From Bradyrhizobium murdochi (GTDB lineage: Bacteria; Pseudomonadota; Alphaproteobacteria; Rhizobiales; Xanthobacteraceae): a stretch of DNA of 64,000 nt. A model generated the notes under the pieces. It was not told where the DNA came from. It saw only the letters and a list, made by a program, of their open reading frames with translations, and made no database searches. Of the stretch, positions 26,479 through 34,527 are shown one piece after another. Positions within the stretch are counted from its first letter, which is position 1. Every line of letters begins with the position of its first letter. The stretch lies in the NCBI RefSeq assembly GCF_000472965.1, contig NZ_AXAU01000017.1, positions 1-64,000 on the forward strand. Direction: 5' to 3'. Position numbers and translations under genes: made by a program.

Positions 26479-27741
26479 TCACTGAAGCGCGGCATTCTTT
26501 TTCATCGGCCAGACGGCTTCGGCGATGGCGGCCTGCGGCGGGAAGATGGTGACGAACTTGCCGCCGATATATTGCAGCAGCACCGGGTCGGCGTCGTTGT
26601 TCTGGCCCAGCTCGTCGAACTTGACGCGCTTCCAGGGCATGATGGTCTGCTCGCCCGGGATGTCGGTGGCGACCAGCGCCTCGCGGATCTTCTCGCCGTC
26701 GGTCGACTTGGCGCGATTGATGGCGTCTGCCATCACCAACAGCCCCATGAACTGGCGCGAGGTGAGGTCGTTAAAATCCTTGCCCGACTTCTCCTTGAAC
26801 ATGGCGTTGATCTTGCCGACCATCGGCCGCTTGGCGGCGAGATCGAGCGAGAAGCTGCCGCGCGAGATCACGCCTTCGAGCTTGTCGCCGACCGCATCAT
26901 ACAGCGCCTTTTCGGAGAAGCCGGCGTTCTGCGCCACGATCGCATTCGGCTTGTAGCCGAGCTCCGCCATAGTTTTCACCAAAAGGATGCCGTCGGTGGT
27001 GTAGCTCGAGGGCATCAGCACGTCGGCATTCGCCGTCTTAAGCTGCTGGACTTCCGCCGACAAGGACGGCGAGTTGGAGCGGTACTTGATGTCGGAGATG
27101 ACCTTGTAGCCACGCTCCGAGGCCAGCTTGAGCTGGGTGTTGGCGGAGTCGGTGCCGAAAATGGTGTCCTCATGGAACAGCGCCAGTGTGTCGATCTTGG
27201 TGCCCTTCTTCTTCATGGCATCGAAGAAGTTGAACATCGCTGCCGAGAACATCTCGTCATGCGGCGCGGCGCGGAAATAGAATTTGAGGCCGCGCTTGTG
27301 CAGGCTCGGCGAGGAATTGTCCGCCGAGATGAACGGGACCTGGTAACGCTCGCAGATCTGGCTGACGGTGACGGCAACCGCGCTCTGATAGGTGCCGATG
27401 ACGGCGCAGACCTTTTCCTGGGTGATCAGGCGCTCGGTCTCTGCGCGGCCCTTCTGCGGGTCGGCCTGATGGTCGGCGAAGACGAGGCGGATCTTGGCGC
27501 CGCCGAGCCCGGGCAATCCCTCGCCCTTCGCCAGCGGCAAATCGAAATCGTGGTTCTTGTTGATGATGTCGAGCGCAGTCTCGAACGACTTCTGCGCGTC
27601 GACGCCCATTTGCGCGCTGGCGCCGGAGAACGGATAGATCACGCCGATCACCACTTCGGACGTTTGGGCGCGCGCGGCGATCGGGCCGAGCGCAGCGGCA
27701 GCAGTAGCTCCAAGCAAGACGTTACGGCGCGTGATGTTCAT
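26479..27741 (-). CDS. livK: Branched-chain-type ABC transporter, substrate-binding protein LivK-like
   Basis: A 420-residue periplasmic binding protein. It starts with a probable Tat signal peptide (MNITRRNVLLGATAAAALG, cleavage near AARA-QT) and has the type I binding fold start VIGVIYPFSGASAQMGVDA. The ligand cannot be read: the family binds branched-chain and other amino acids, amides, urea and aromatic acids. It lies 82 bases downstream of the DUF1445 gene on the same strand, which hints at a glutamate- or amide-like ligand (inference). Confidence 0.9.
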   Translation of the reverse strand: MNITRRNVLLGATAAAALGPIAARAQTSEVVIGVIYPFSGASAQMGVDAQKSFETALDIINKNHDFDLPLAKGEGLPGLGGAKIRLVFADHQADPQKGRAETERLITQEKVCAVIGTYQSAVAVTVSQICERYQVPFISADNSSPSLHKRGLKFYFRAAPHDEMFSAAMFNFFDAMKKKGTKIDTLALFHEDTIFGTDSANTQLKLASERGYKVISDIKYRSNSPSLSAEVQQLKTANADVLMPSSYTTDGILLVKTMAELGYKPNAIVAQNAGFSEKALYDAVGDKLEGVISRGSFSLDLAAKRPMVGKINAMFKEKSGKDFNDLTSRQFMGLLVMADAINRAKSTDGEKIREALVATDIPGEQTIMPWKRVKFDELGQNNDADPVLLQYIGGKFVTIFPPQAAIAEAVWPMKKNAALQ

Positions 27742-27823
27742 GGCGATATCCTTTGTGGGTCGGCAACTATCGATGAAACGGGCGAAGGGTACGGTAAAGC
27801 CTCAATGAGCAGCACGGGCTGCA

Positions 27824-28675
27824 TCAAAGCACGGCAAGCTGCTTGTTCATGAGATCGGTCACCAGCATCAGTCCCGGCGCATGCGTGATCGCGAACGGCA
27901 CCTTGGCGGCTGCGATCACCGATTGCGGCGTCACGCCGCAAGCCCAGAACACCGGAATTTCGTCGGCCTCCACCGGCACCGGATCCCCGTAGTCGGGTTT
28001 GGCGAGGTCGGCGATGCCGATCGATTGCGGAAGACCAATATGGACCGGCGCACCGTGCACCGATGGAAAACGCGAGGTGATCTGTATCGCGCGTATTGCA
28101 TCCGCTGGCTTGAACGGCCGCATCGTCACCACCATCGGCCCGGCAAACGGACCGGCGGGGCTGCAGGCGATATTGGTGCGGAACATCGGCACGCGCACAT
28201 CGCGCTCGATATGGCGGATCGGGAGACCTTCCTCCAGCAGCGCCTCTTCGAAGGAGAACGAGCAGCCGAGCACGAAGGCGACGAGATCATCGCGCCAGTG
28301 CGCCATGATGTCGGTCGGCTCCTCCACCACCTCGCCGTCGCGCCAGATGCGATAGCGCGGCAGGTCGGTGCGGATATCGAGATCGAGGCCGAGCGCGGGA
28401 ATGCGGGGGTCGCCGACGTCGGACATGCCGATGATCGGGCATGGTTTGGGATTGAGTTGACAGAACCGGTGAAACGCGGCCGCTAACTTCTCGGGCAGGA
28501 TTGCAAGATTGCCCTGGACGAAGCCGTTGGCCACACCCGCTGTGTGAGTAGCCATGCCATTGCGGCACGCATGCCGGGCTGCCACGCTGGGCGATAAATC
28601 TGGCCTATCGCGGCCCGTAGTTTCCGTCCTCGCCAAGCCGGTCATCGTTGTCCCCGCTTCCATTCTTATCGACAT
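27824..28675 (-). CDS. DUF1445 putative hydro-lyase (D-glutamate cyclase-like)
   Basis: A 283-residue member of the UPF0317/DUF1445 family, recognised by ACRNGMATHTAGVANGFVQG (quoted in part), the NIACSPAGPFAGPMVVTMRP block and the C-terminal ITHAPGLMLVTDL. A eukaryotic protein containing this domain is D-glutamate cyclase, forming 5-oxo-D-proline; bacterial members are mostly annotated as putative hydro-lyases. ATG 28675 has GGGAG five bases upstream, which settles the start. It is the first gene of the probable DUF1445-livKHMGF transcript and diverges from a LysR gene 90 bases away. Confidence 0.88.
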   Translation of the reverse strand: MSIRMEAGTTMTGLARTETTGRDRPDLSPSVAARHACRNGMATHTAGVANGFVQGNLAILPEKLAAAFHRFCQLNPKPCPIIGMSDVGDPRIPALGLDLDIRTDLPRYRIWRDGEVVEEPTDIMAHWRDDLVAFVLGCSFSFEEALLEEGLPIRHIERDVRVPMFRTNIACSPAGPFAGPMVVTMRPFKPADAIRAIQITSRFPSVHGAPVHIGLPQSIGIADLAKPDYGDPVPVEADEIPVFWACGVTPQSVIAAAKVPFAITHAPGLMLVTDLMNKQLAVL

Positions 28676-28765
28676 CTACTCCCGCATATGGCTATGATAA
28701 TGTCTAATCGTCTTTTCTAATCAAGTTCAATAAACAGCAATTATCGATCTGCGGGCTGAGGGTGC
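28676..28765. promoter_or_regulatory. Divergent control region with TCTAATC direct repeat
   Basis: This 90-base AT-rich region separates the DUF1445 and LysR genes. TCTAATC occurs at 28703-28709 and 28716-28722, 13 bases apart on centre. The spacing and location suit a LysR-type operator, but the site is not proven. Confidence 0.45.
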
Positions 28766-29683
28766 ATGACTGATTTCAAGGCAATTGAGACTTTCATGTG
28801 GGTGGTGACGCTTGGCAGCTTTCGCGGCGCAGCCCAGAAGCTGAACACGACGCAGCCGGCGATTTCACAACGGATCGCCCAGCTCGAGCGCGAGGTGGGC
28901 GTGAAACTTCTCCAGCGCGACCGTCGCATGGTGCTGCCGACGCCGAGCGGACGGCAATTGATGGTCTATGCCGAGAAGCTGATCGGGCTGCGCTCGGAAA
29001 TGCTCGCTGTGGTCGGCGATCGCTCGGCGATGCGCGGCGTGCTGCGGCTCGGTGTCGCCGAAACCATCGTGCACACCTGGCTGCCGCAACTGATCAAGAG
29101 CGTCAACTACGCCTACCCCAACCTCTCGCTCGAGATCGAGGTCGACATCACCTCGAATTTGCGGACCCGGCTGTTGGCGCAGGAGATCGAACTCGCCTTC
29201 GTGCTCGGCCCGCTGACGGCGCCGATGGTCAACAACCGGGCACTGTGCGATTATCCGGTGGGCTTTACGGCCAGCCCCTCGCTCGGCCTCGGCAAGCAGG
29301 AACTGACGCTGCACGATCTGGCGAAGTTCCCCATCATCACGTTTTCGCGCCGTACCCAGCCCTATGAAATCGTGCGCTCCCTGTTCAACCGCCCTGACCT
29401 GCCGCCGATACGGCTGCATGCCAGCGCCTCGCTCGCAACCGTCATCCACATGGCGATCGAGGGTCTCGGCATCGCCCTGATACCGACCGCGATCGTCGAG
29501 GACGACATGGCAAACGGGCGGCTACAATTGCTGTCGACCAACCTGCAGTTGGCGCCGCTGACGTTTTCGGCAAGCTGGCTCGCCTCCCCCGACACCGTCG
29601 CAGTGGAGCGCGTGGTCGAACTTGCGGCCAGCCTGGCGCGAGGAGGCGTCATTGTTGACGCGACGCCGCAGGCGCGTCATTGA
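28766..29683 (+). CDS. LysR-family transcriptional regulator
   Basis: A 305-residue LysR protein. The winged helix-turn-helix is at about 1-60 (FRGAAQKLNTTQPAISQRIAQLE is the recognition region, quoted in part: LNTTQPAISQRIAQLE). The periplasmic-binding-like effector domain is at about 90-295. It is transcribed divergently from DUF1445-liv, so it most likely controls that operon and perhaps the downstream carbamoylase and dehydrogenase genes. The effector is unknown. Confidence 0.92.
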   Translation: MTDFKAIETFMWVVTLGSFRGAAQKLNTTQPAISQRIAQLEREVGVKLLQRDRRMVLPTPSGRQLMVYAEKLIGLRSEMLAVVGDRSAMRGVLRLGVAETIVHTWLPQLIKSVNYAYPNLSLEIEVDITSNLRTRLLAQEIELAFVLGPLTAPMVNNRALCDYPVGFTASPSLGLGKQELTLHDLAKFPIITFSRRTQPYEIVRSLFNRPDLPPIRLHASASLATVIHMAIEGLGIALIPTAIVEDDMANGRLQLLSTNLQLAPLTFSASWLASPDTVAVERVVELAASLARGGVIVDATPQARH

Positions 29684-29739
29684 AAATAACCGAACAAGAA
29701 TGAACAAGCGCCTGCCCACCTGATCTCCCGGAACAGTGC

Positions 29740-30990
29740 ATGACCAAGATCGGCTCCAATCTGCAAATCGATTCCGCCCGGCTATGGGGCACGATTCACG
29801 AAACCGCCAAATTCGGCGCTACGCCAAAGGGCGGGGTAAGGCGGCTGACGCTCGGGCCTGGGGACAAGCAGGTGCGCGACTGGTTCCGCGAGCGGTGCGA
29901 GGCCGCCGGACTCGAAGTGCATGTGGATGCGCTGGGTTCGATGTTCGGCCTGCGCAAGGGCCGCGACATGTCGAAGGCGCCGGTTGGGCTCGGCTCGCAT
30001 CTCGATACGCAACCGACCGGCGGCAAATATGACGGCGTGCTCGGCACGCTGGCGGCGCTGGAGGTGGTACGCACACTCAACGATGCCAGCATCGAAACCG
30101 AAACGCCGATCTGCATCTGCAACTGGACCAACGAGGAAGGCTCACGGTTCGCGCCGGCGATGATGGCATCCGCGGCCTATGTCGGCGACTTCACCACCGA
30201 CGATATTTTGTCGCGCAAGGACGCCGAGGGCGTCACGGTGGCGGAGGCGCTTGACAGCATCGGCTATCGCGGTGACGCGCCGGTGGGCCGCCAAAAATTC
30301 TCTGGCTTCGTCGAGCTGCATATCGAACAGGGGCCGATCCTGGAGGCCGAGAACAAGACCATCGGCGTGGTCGATTCCGGCCAGGGAGTTCTGTGGTACG
30401 ACGGCAAGATCACCGGCTTCGAGAGCCATGCCGGCTCGACGCCGATGCCGCTGCGCCGCGACGCGCTGGCGACGCTGTCAGAAATCGTGCTGGCGATGGA
30501 AGCAATCGCCAAGAAGCACGGGCCGAAAGCCGTCGGCACCGTCGGCGAAGCCGTGATCGCCAATCCCTCGCGCAACGTCATTCCCGGCGAGATCGCCTTC
30601 ACGGTGGATTGCCGCAGCGCGGATGCTGCCATCATGGATGCGCTGGATAGGGATTTGCGCGCGGCGATCGCCGAGATCGCGGCGCGACGCAAGGTCGATG
30701 TCCAGTTCGATCTGATCTGGCGCAAGCCGCCGACCCATTTCGACCCTAAGCTGGTGGATGCGGTGGAGAACGCCGCAAAAATGCTCGGCTATTCGCATCG
30801 CCGCATCACCTCCGGTGCCGGCCACGATGCCTGCAACCTCAACACCGTGATGCCGGCCGCCATGGTGTTCGTGCCCTGCAAGGATGGCATCAGCCACAAC
30901 GAGCTCGAGGACGCCACGCAGGCCGATTGCGCGGCGGGCGCCAACGTGCTGATGCATACCGTGCTGGCGCTGGCCGGCGTCGCGTCCTGA
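29740..30990 (+). CDS. M20-family Zn-dependent hydrolase (N-carbamoyl-L-amino acid hydrolase/allantoate amidohydrolase type)
   Basis: A 416-residue di-metal amidohydrolase. The metal-site residues are visible: His88 in GSHLDTQPTGG, Asp99 in YDGVLG, Glu132-Glu133 in NEEGSRF, His in VELHIEQGP, and His in SGAGHDACNL. The family releases CO2 and ammonia from N-carbamoyl amino acids or from allantoate-like ureides. Sequence alone does not separate these. It lies 56 bases after the LysR gene and 25 before a 2-hydroxyacid dehydrogenase gene, so the three are probably co-transcribed. Confidence 0.88.
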   Translation: MTKIGSNLQIDSARLWGTIHETAKFGATPKGGVRRLTLGPGDKQVRDWFRERCEAAGLEVHVDALGSMFGLRKGRDMSKAPVGLGSHLDTQPTGGKYDGVLGTLAALEVVRTLNDASIETETPICICNWTNEEGSRFAPAMMASAAYVGDFTTDDILSRKDAEGVTVAEALDSIGYRGDAPVGRQKFSGFVELHIEQGPILEAENKTIGVVDSGQGVLWYDGKITGFESHAGSTPMPLRRDALATLSEIVLAMEAIAKKHGPKAVGTVGEAVIANPSRNVIPGEIAFTVDCRSADAAIMDALDRDLRAAIAEIAARRKVDVQFDLIWRKPPTHFDPKLVDAVENAAKMLGYSHRRITSGAGHDACNLNTVMPAAMVFVPCKDGISHNELEDATQADCAAGANVLMHTVLALAGVAS

Positions 30991-31015
30991 CAATCAAGAA
31001 ACGAGGGGGAAAGCT

Positions 31016-31933
31016 GTGCGCGGAGTTTTCGTTGACGCAAATGAATCGCTGGCCGTGATCTTCGAAAGGCTGCACCAGCCCGGCGATCCTGAGGTGCGGA
31101 TCCACCGAAATCCCGATATCACCTCGGATCAATATCCCGGGATACTCGACGGCGCCGAGATCGCGATCGTCGATCACACTGCGCTGCCGACCGATATCGC
31201 GAAGAAATGCACCGGGCTGAAGCATGTGGTGTTTCTCGGCACCGGCGCACGCAGCTACATGAATCCGGAAGAGCTCGCCGAACTCGGGATCCAGGTGCAC
31301 CTGATCAAGGGCTATGGCGACACGGCGGTGGCCGAATGCGCTGTTGCGCTGATGTGGGAAGGCGCGCGCGGGCTTGCGAAAATGGACCGCGGCATCCGCG
31401 CCGGCAATTGGCTGCGCGACGACGGCATGCAACTGACCGGCAAGACGCTCGGCCTGATTGGCTTCGGCGGCATCGCCGCGGAGGTGGCGCGGATCGCGAT
31501 CGGCTCGGGCATGCGCGTCATCGCCTGGAACCGGTCGCCGAAAAAACACCCGAAAGTCGAGTTCGTCGATCTCGACGAACTCTTGACCGAGGGCGACGTC
31601 GTCTCGATCCATCTGTTGCTCAACGACGAAACGCGTGGATTGATCTCGCGCGCCTGCATCGAGGCGATGAAGCCCGGCGTCATCCTGATCAACACCGCAC
31701 GCGGCGCCATCGTCGACGAGGAAGCGATGATCGATGCGCTGAAATCGGGCCAGATCCGCCATGCCGGCCTCGACGTCTTCAACATCGAACCGTTGCCGGC
31801 CGATCATCCGCTGACCAAACTGCCGAACGTGACGCTGTCGGCGCATTCGGCGTTCCGCACGCCGGAAGCGAGCGAGAATCTGATGCGTGCGGCGTGGGAG
31901 CACTGCCGAAGGATTGTTGTGAAGGGGAGATAA
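31016..31933 (+). CDS. D-2-hydroxyacid dehydrogenase (NAD-dependent)
   Basis: A 305-residue member of the D-isomer-specific 2-hydroxyacid dehydrogenase family. It has NAD-binding GLIGFGGIAAEVARIA, the catalytic Arg in INTARGAIVDEEAM, the Glu in FNIEPLP and the His in VTLSAHSAF. The start is GTG 31016, well placed after GAGGGGGAAA. It could be a phosphoglycerate or glyoxylate/hydroxypyruvate reductase relative; substrate not assigned. Confidence 0.88.
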   Translation: MRGVFVDANESLAVIFERLHQPGDPEVRIHRNPDITSDQYPGILDGAEIAIVDHTALPTDIAKKCTGLKHVVFLGTGARSYMNPEELAELGIQVHLIKGYGDTAVAECAVALMWEGARGLAKMDRGIRAGNWLRDDGMQLTGKTLGLIGFGGIAAEVARIAIGSGMRVIAWNRSPKKHPKVEFVDLDELLTEGDVVSIHLLLNDETRGLISRACIEAMKPGVILINTARGAIVDEEAMIDALKSGQIRHAGLDVFNIEPLPADHPLTKLPNVTLSAHSAFRTPEASENLMRAAWEHCRRIVVKGR

Positions 31934-31939
31934 CCCTCT

Positions 31940-32120
31940 TCCTTCTCCCCTTGTGGGAGACGGTGGATCGCTGACGCGCAGCGGCAGCGAGACGGATGAG
32001 GGGTCTGTCTCCGCGGAGAGAACCCCTCATCCGGCGCCATAGCCGATGCAAAGCATCGGCGTTCTACGAGACGGCGGCCATAGGCCGCCTATGCCACCTT
32101 CTCCCACAAGGGGAGAAGGA
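31940..32120. repeat. Iterated inverted repeat, family C, long copy
   Basis: CCTTCTCCCCTTGTGGGAGA on the left pairs with TTCTCCCACAAGGGGAGAAGG on the right (quoted as TCTCCCACAAGGGGAGAAGG). Inner parts GATGAGGGGT / ACCCCTCATC and a CCGATGCAAAGCATCGG hairpin are nested inside. It lies with a family B copy in a convergent junction (stops 31933 and 32260); nothing else is in these 326 bases. Confidence 0.8.
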
Positions 32121-32147
32121 AGAATACTCTGCTGCCATATATTCCAA

Positions 32148-32253
32148 CCTCATCCTGAGGAGACCGCGAAGCGGTCGTCTCGAAGGATGGCCGCGGGCGA
32201 GATGGGGGCCTCATGGTTCGAGACGGCGCTTACGCGCCTCCTCACCATGAGGG
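32148..32253. repeat. Iterated palindrome pair, family B, copy 4
   Basis: One CATCCT/AGGATG unit followed by an inverted CATGGT/ACCATG unit. It ends 7 bases before the stop of the tartrate-dehydrogenase-type gene. Confidence 0.88.
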
Positions 32254-32259
32254 TCTTGC

Positions 32260-33339
32260 CTAATCCACCATCTCCGCGACTGCCTTGCCGCACGCCACCG
32301 TATCCGCGTTACCGCCGAGATCGCGCGTGCGTAGCGTGCGCTCGCCCAGCGTGCGCTCGATGGCGCCGACGATGGACTCCGCTGCCTGCTTCTCGCCGAG
32401 ATGCTCCAGCATCATCGCGCCGGACCAGATCATGCCGATGGGGTTGGCAATCCCCTGCCCAGCGATGTCGGGCGCCGAGCCATGCACCGGCTCGAACACG
32501 GACGGGAAATTACCTTCCGGGTTGATGTTGCCGGATGGCGCGATACCGATGGTACCGGTGCAGGCCGGGCCGAGATCGGAGAGAATGTCGCCGAACAAAT
32601 TGGAGCCGACCACGACGTCGAACCAGTCCGGATGCAGCACGAAATTCGCGGTGAGAATGTCGATGTGGTACTTGTCCCACTTCACGCCTGGATATTTCTT
32701 CGCCATCGCCTCCACGCGCTCGTCCCAATAGGGCATCGTGATCGAGATGCCGTTCGACTTGGTCGCCGAGGTCAGATGCTTCTTTGGCCGCGACTGCGCC
32801 AGCTCGAACGCGAATTTCAGGATGCGGTCGACGCCGGTGCGCGTCATCACCGTCTGTTGCGTGACGAATTCACGGTCGGTATCGGGGAACATGCGGCCGC
32901 CGACGGAGGAATACTCGCCCTCGGTATTCTCGCGCACCACCCAGAAATCGATGTCGCCGGGCTTGCGGTTGGCCAGCGGCGACGGCACACCGGGCATCAG
33001 CCGCACCGGGCGCAGATTGACGTACTGGTCAAACTCGCGCCGGAACTTGATCAGCGAGCCCCACAGCGAAACGTGATCGGGGATTTTCGCGGGCCAGCCG
33101 ACCGCGCCGAAATAGATCGCATCATGCTTGCCGATTTTATCCTTCCAGTCCTCCGGCATCATCTCGCCGTGCTTTTCGTAATAGTCCCAGGACGCGAAAT
33201 CGAAATGATCGAAATGCACGGAAACGCCGTGTTTTTTTGCTGCCGCCTCCAGCACGCGCAGGCCTTCGGGGATCACTTCCTTGCCGATGCCGTCACCGGG
33301 AATGACCGCGATCCGATACTGCTTTTTTGCGCTGCTCAT
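32260..33339 (-). CDS. Tartrate dehydrogenase / D-malate dehydrogenase-type enzyme
   Basis: A 359-residue NAD-dependent beta-decarboxylating dehydrogenase of the isocitrate/isopropylmalate family. It shows RIAVIPGDGIGKEVIPEG, the substrate Arg residues in YVNLRPVRLMPG, VVRENTEGEYSS and the metal/NAD site GSNLFGDILSDLG with EPVHGSAPDIAG. ENTEGEYS and the absence of the isopropylmalate loop favour the tartrate/D-malate subgroup. It probably oxidises tartrate, D-malate or a related 2-hydroxy diacid. It diverges from the SDR gene. Confidence 0.88.
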   Translation of the reverse strand: MSSAKKQYRIAVIPGDGIGKEVIPEGLRVLEAAAKKHGVSVHFDHFDFASWDYYEKHGEMMPEDWKDKIGKHDAIYFGAVGWPAKIPDHVSLWGSLIKFRREFDQYVNLRPVRLMPGVPSPLANRKPGDIDFWVVRENTEGEYSSVGGRMFPDTDREFVTQQTVMTRTGVDRILKFAFELAQSRPKKHLTSATKSNGISITMPYWDERVEAMAKKYPGVKWDKYHIDILTANFVLHPDWFDVVVGSNLFGDILSDLGPACTGTIGIAPSGNINPEGNFPSVFEPVHGSAPDIAGQGIANPIGMIWSGAMMLEHLGEKQAAESIVGAIERTLGERTLRTRDLGGNADTVACGKAVAEMVD

Positions 33340-33513
33340 CGAGAGTTTCCTTGTTGTCTTGCCCGGCCGCTAATGCCGGTTATTCGATTGTCTTGCAATG
33401 GACCAATCCCGCCTGCCGCGCAACGCTGCACTGCAATGTTGACCGAGACGGCGCCCGCCGCTTACCAATTTCGCTGACCGTCTTCCACCCTCCTCTCACC
33501 ACACGAGAATCCC

Positions 33514-34290
33514 ATGGACCTGCATCTGCGCGGCAAGCGCGTCCTGATCACCGGCGCCTCCAAGGGCATCGGCGCGGCCGCGGCCGAAGCCTTTGCCGAA
33601 GAAGGCTGCGACGTCATGCTGGCCGCCCGCAGCGGCGAGCAGTTGAAAGCGCTGACCGAGCGGCTGCGCTCGGCGCACCAGATCGCCGCGACCGCCCATG
33701 TCGTCGACCTGCGCAAGGGCGAGGATATCGCAAGACTCGCCAACGAAGCCGCCGATATCGACATTCTCGTCAACAATGCCGGCGACATCCCCGGCGGCTC
33801 GATCGACAAGATCGACGAGGCGACATGGCGCCACGCCTGGGAGCTGAAGGTGTTCGGCTACATCAATCTCACCCGCGCGATCTACGCGCAGATGAAGGCG
33901 CGCGGCGCCGGCGTCATCGTCAACGACATTGGCGCTGCCGGAGAAAAATTCGACGCTAATTACATCTGCGGCAGCGCCGGCAACGCGGCGCTGATGGCAT
34001 TCACCCGCGCGCTTGGAGGAAAAAGCCTCGCCGACAATATCCGCGTGGTCGGCATCAATCCCGGCCCCGTCGGCACCGACCGCCATGTGACGCTCCTGAA
34101 GACGCGGGCGAAGAACCAGTTCGGCGACGAGAACCGTTACAAGGAATTCCAGAAGAACATGCCGCTCGGCCGCCCCGCGCATGCGCGCGAGATCGGCGAC
34201 CTCATGGCATTCCTGGCGTCGGATCGCTCGGGATATACGTCGGGGGTGATCTTTATGGTGGATGGCGGATATACGGCGGGGTGGGGTTAG
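33514..34290 (+). CDS. Short-chain dehydrogenase-fold protein lacking the catalytic Ser and Lys
   Basis: A 258-residue SDR-fold protein. The cofactor motif TGASKGIG (13-20) and NNAG (87-90) are normal, and PG-V-TD near GINPGPVGTDR is as in classical SDRs. The active site is not: the strand that usually ends in SS reads VNDIGAAG (136-143), and YxxxK reads Y150-I-C-G-S154, so only the Tyr remains. The C-terminus MVDGGYTAGWG is usual. It may be a divergent enzyme or have lost reductase activity. ATG 33514 gives the standard length. Confidence 0.87.
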   Translation: MDLHLRGKRVLITGASKGIGAAAAEAFAEEGCDVMLAARSGEQLKALTERLRSAHQIAATAHVVDLRKGEDIARLANEAADIDILVNNAGDIPGGSIDKIDEATWRHAWELKVFGYINLTRAIYAQMKARGAGVIVNDIGAAGEKFDANYICGSAGNAALMAFTRALGGKSLADNIRVVGINPGPVGTDRHVTLLKTRAKNQFGDENRYKEFQKNMPLGRPAHAREIGDLMAFLASDRSGYTSGVIFMVDGGYTAGWG

Positions 34291-34308
34291 GCTCTCGCCA
34301 CGCACTCT

Positions 34309-34407
34309 CCCTCATCCTGAGGAGCCGCGCATCGCGCGGCGTCTCGAAGGATGGGCCGCGGGCCGCATGGTTCGAGACGGCGCGGTGCGCCTCCTCACCA
34401 TGAGGGT
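34309..34407. repeat. Iterated palindrome pair, family B, copy 5
   Basis: CATCCT/AGGATG unit followed by an inverted CATGGT/ACCATG unit, between the SDR and amidase genes. Confidence 0.88.
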
Positions 34408-34527
34408 CGACAGGGACACGCGGCATGCAAATATCTTCGGTCGGCCACAACACTGATGCGTTTCCACTTTGCCGGAAAATGTTCTACAGCACGATCTGCG
34501 ATCGAGAGCCGAAGCAGGAGTATCGAA

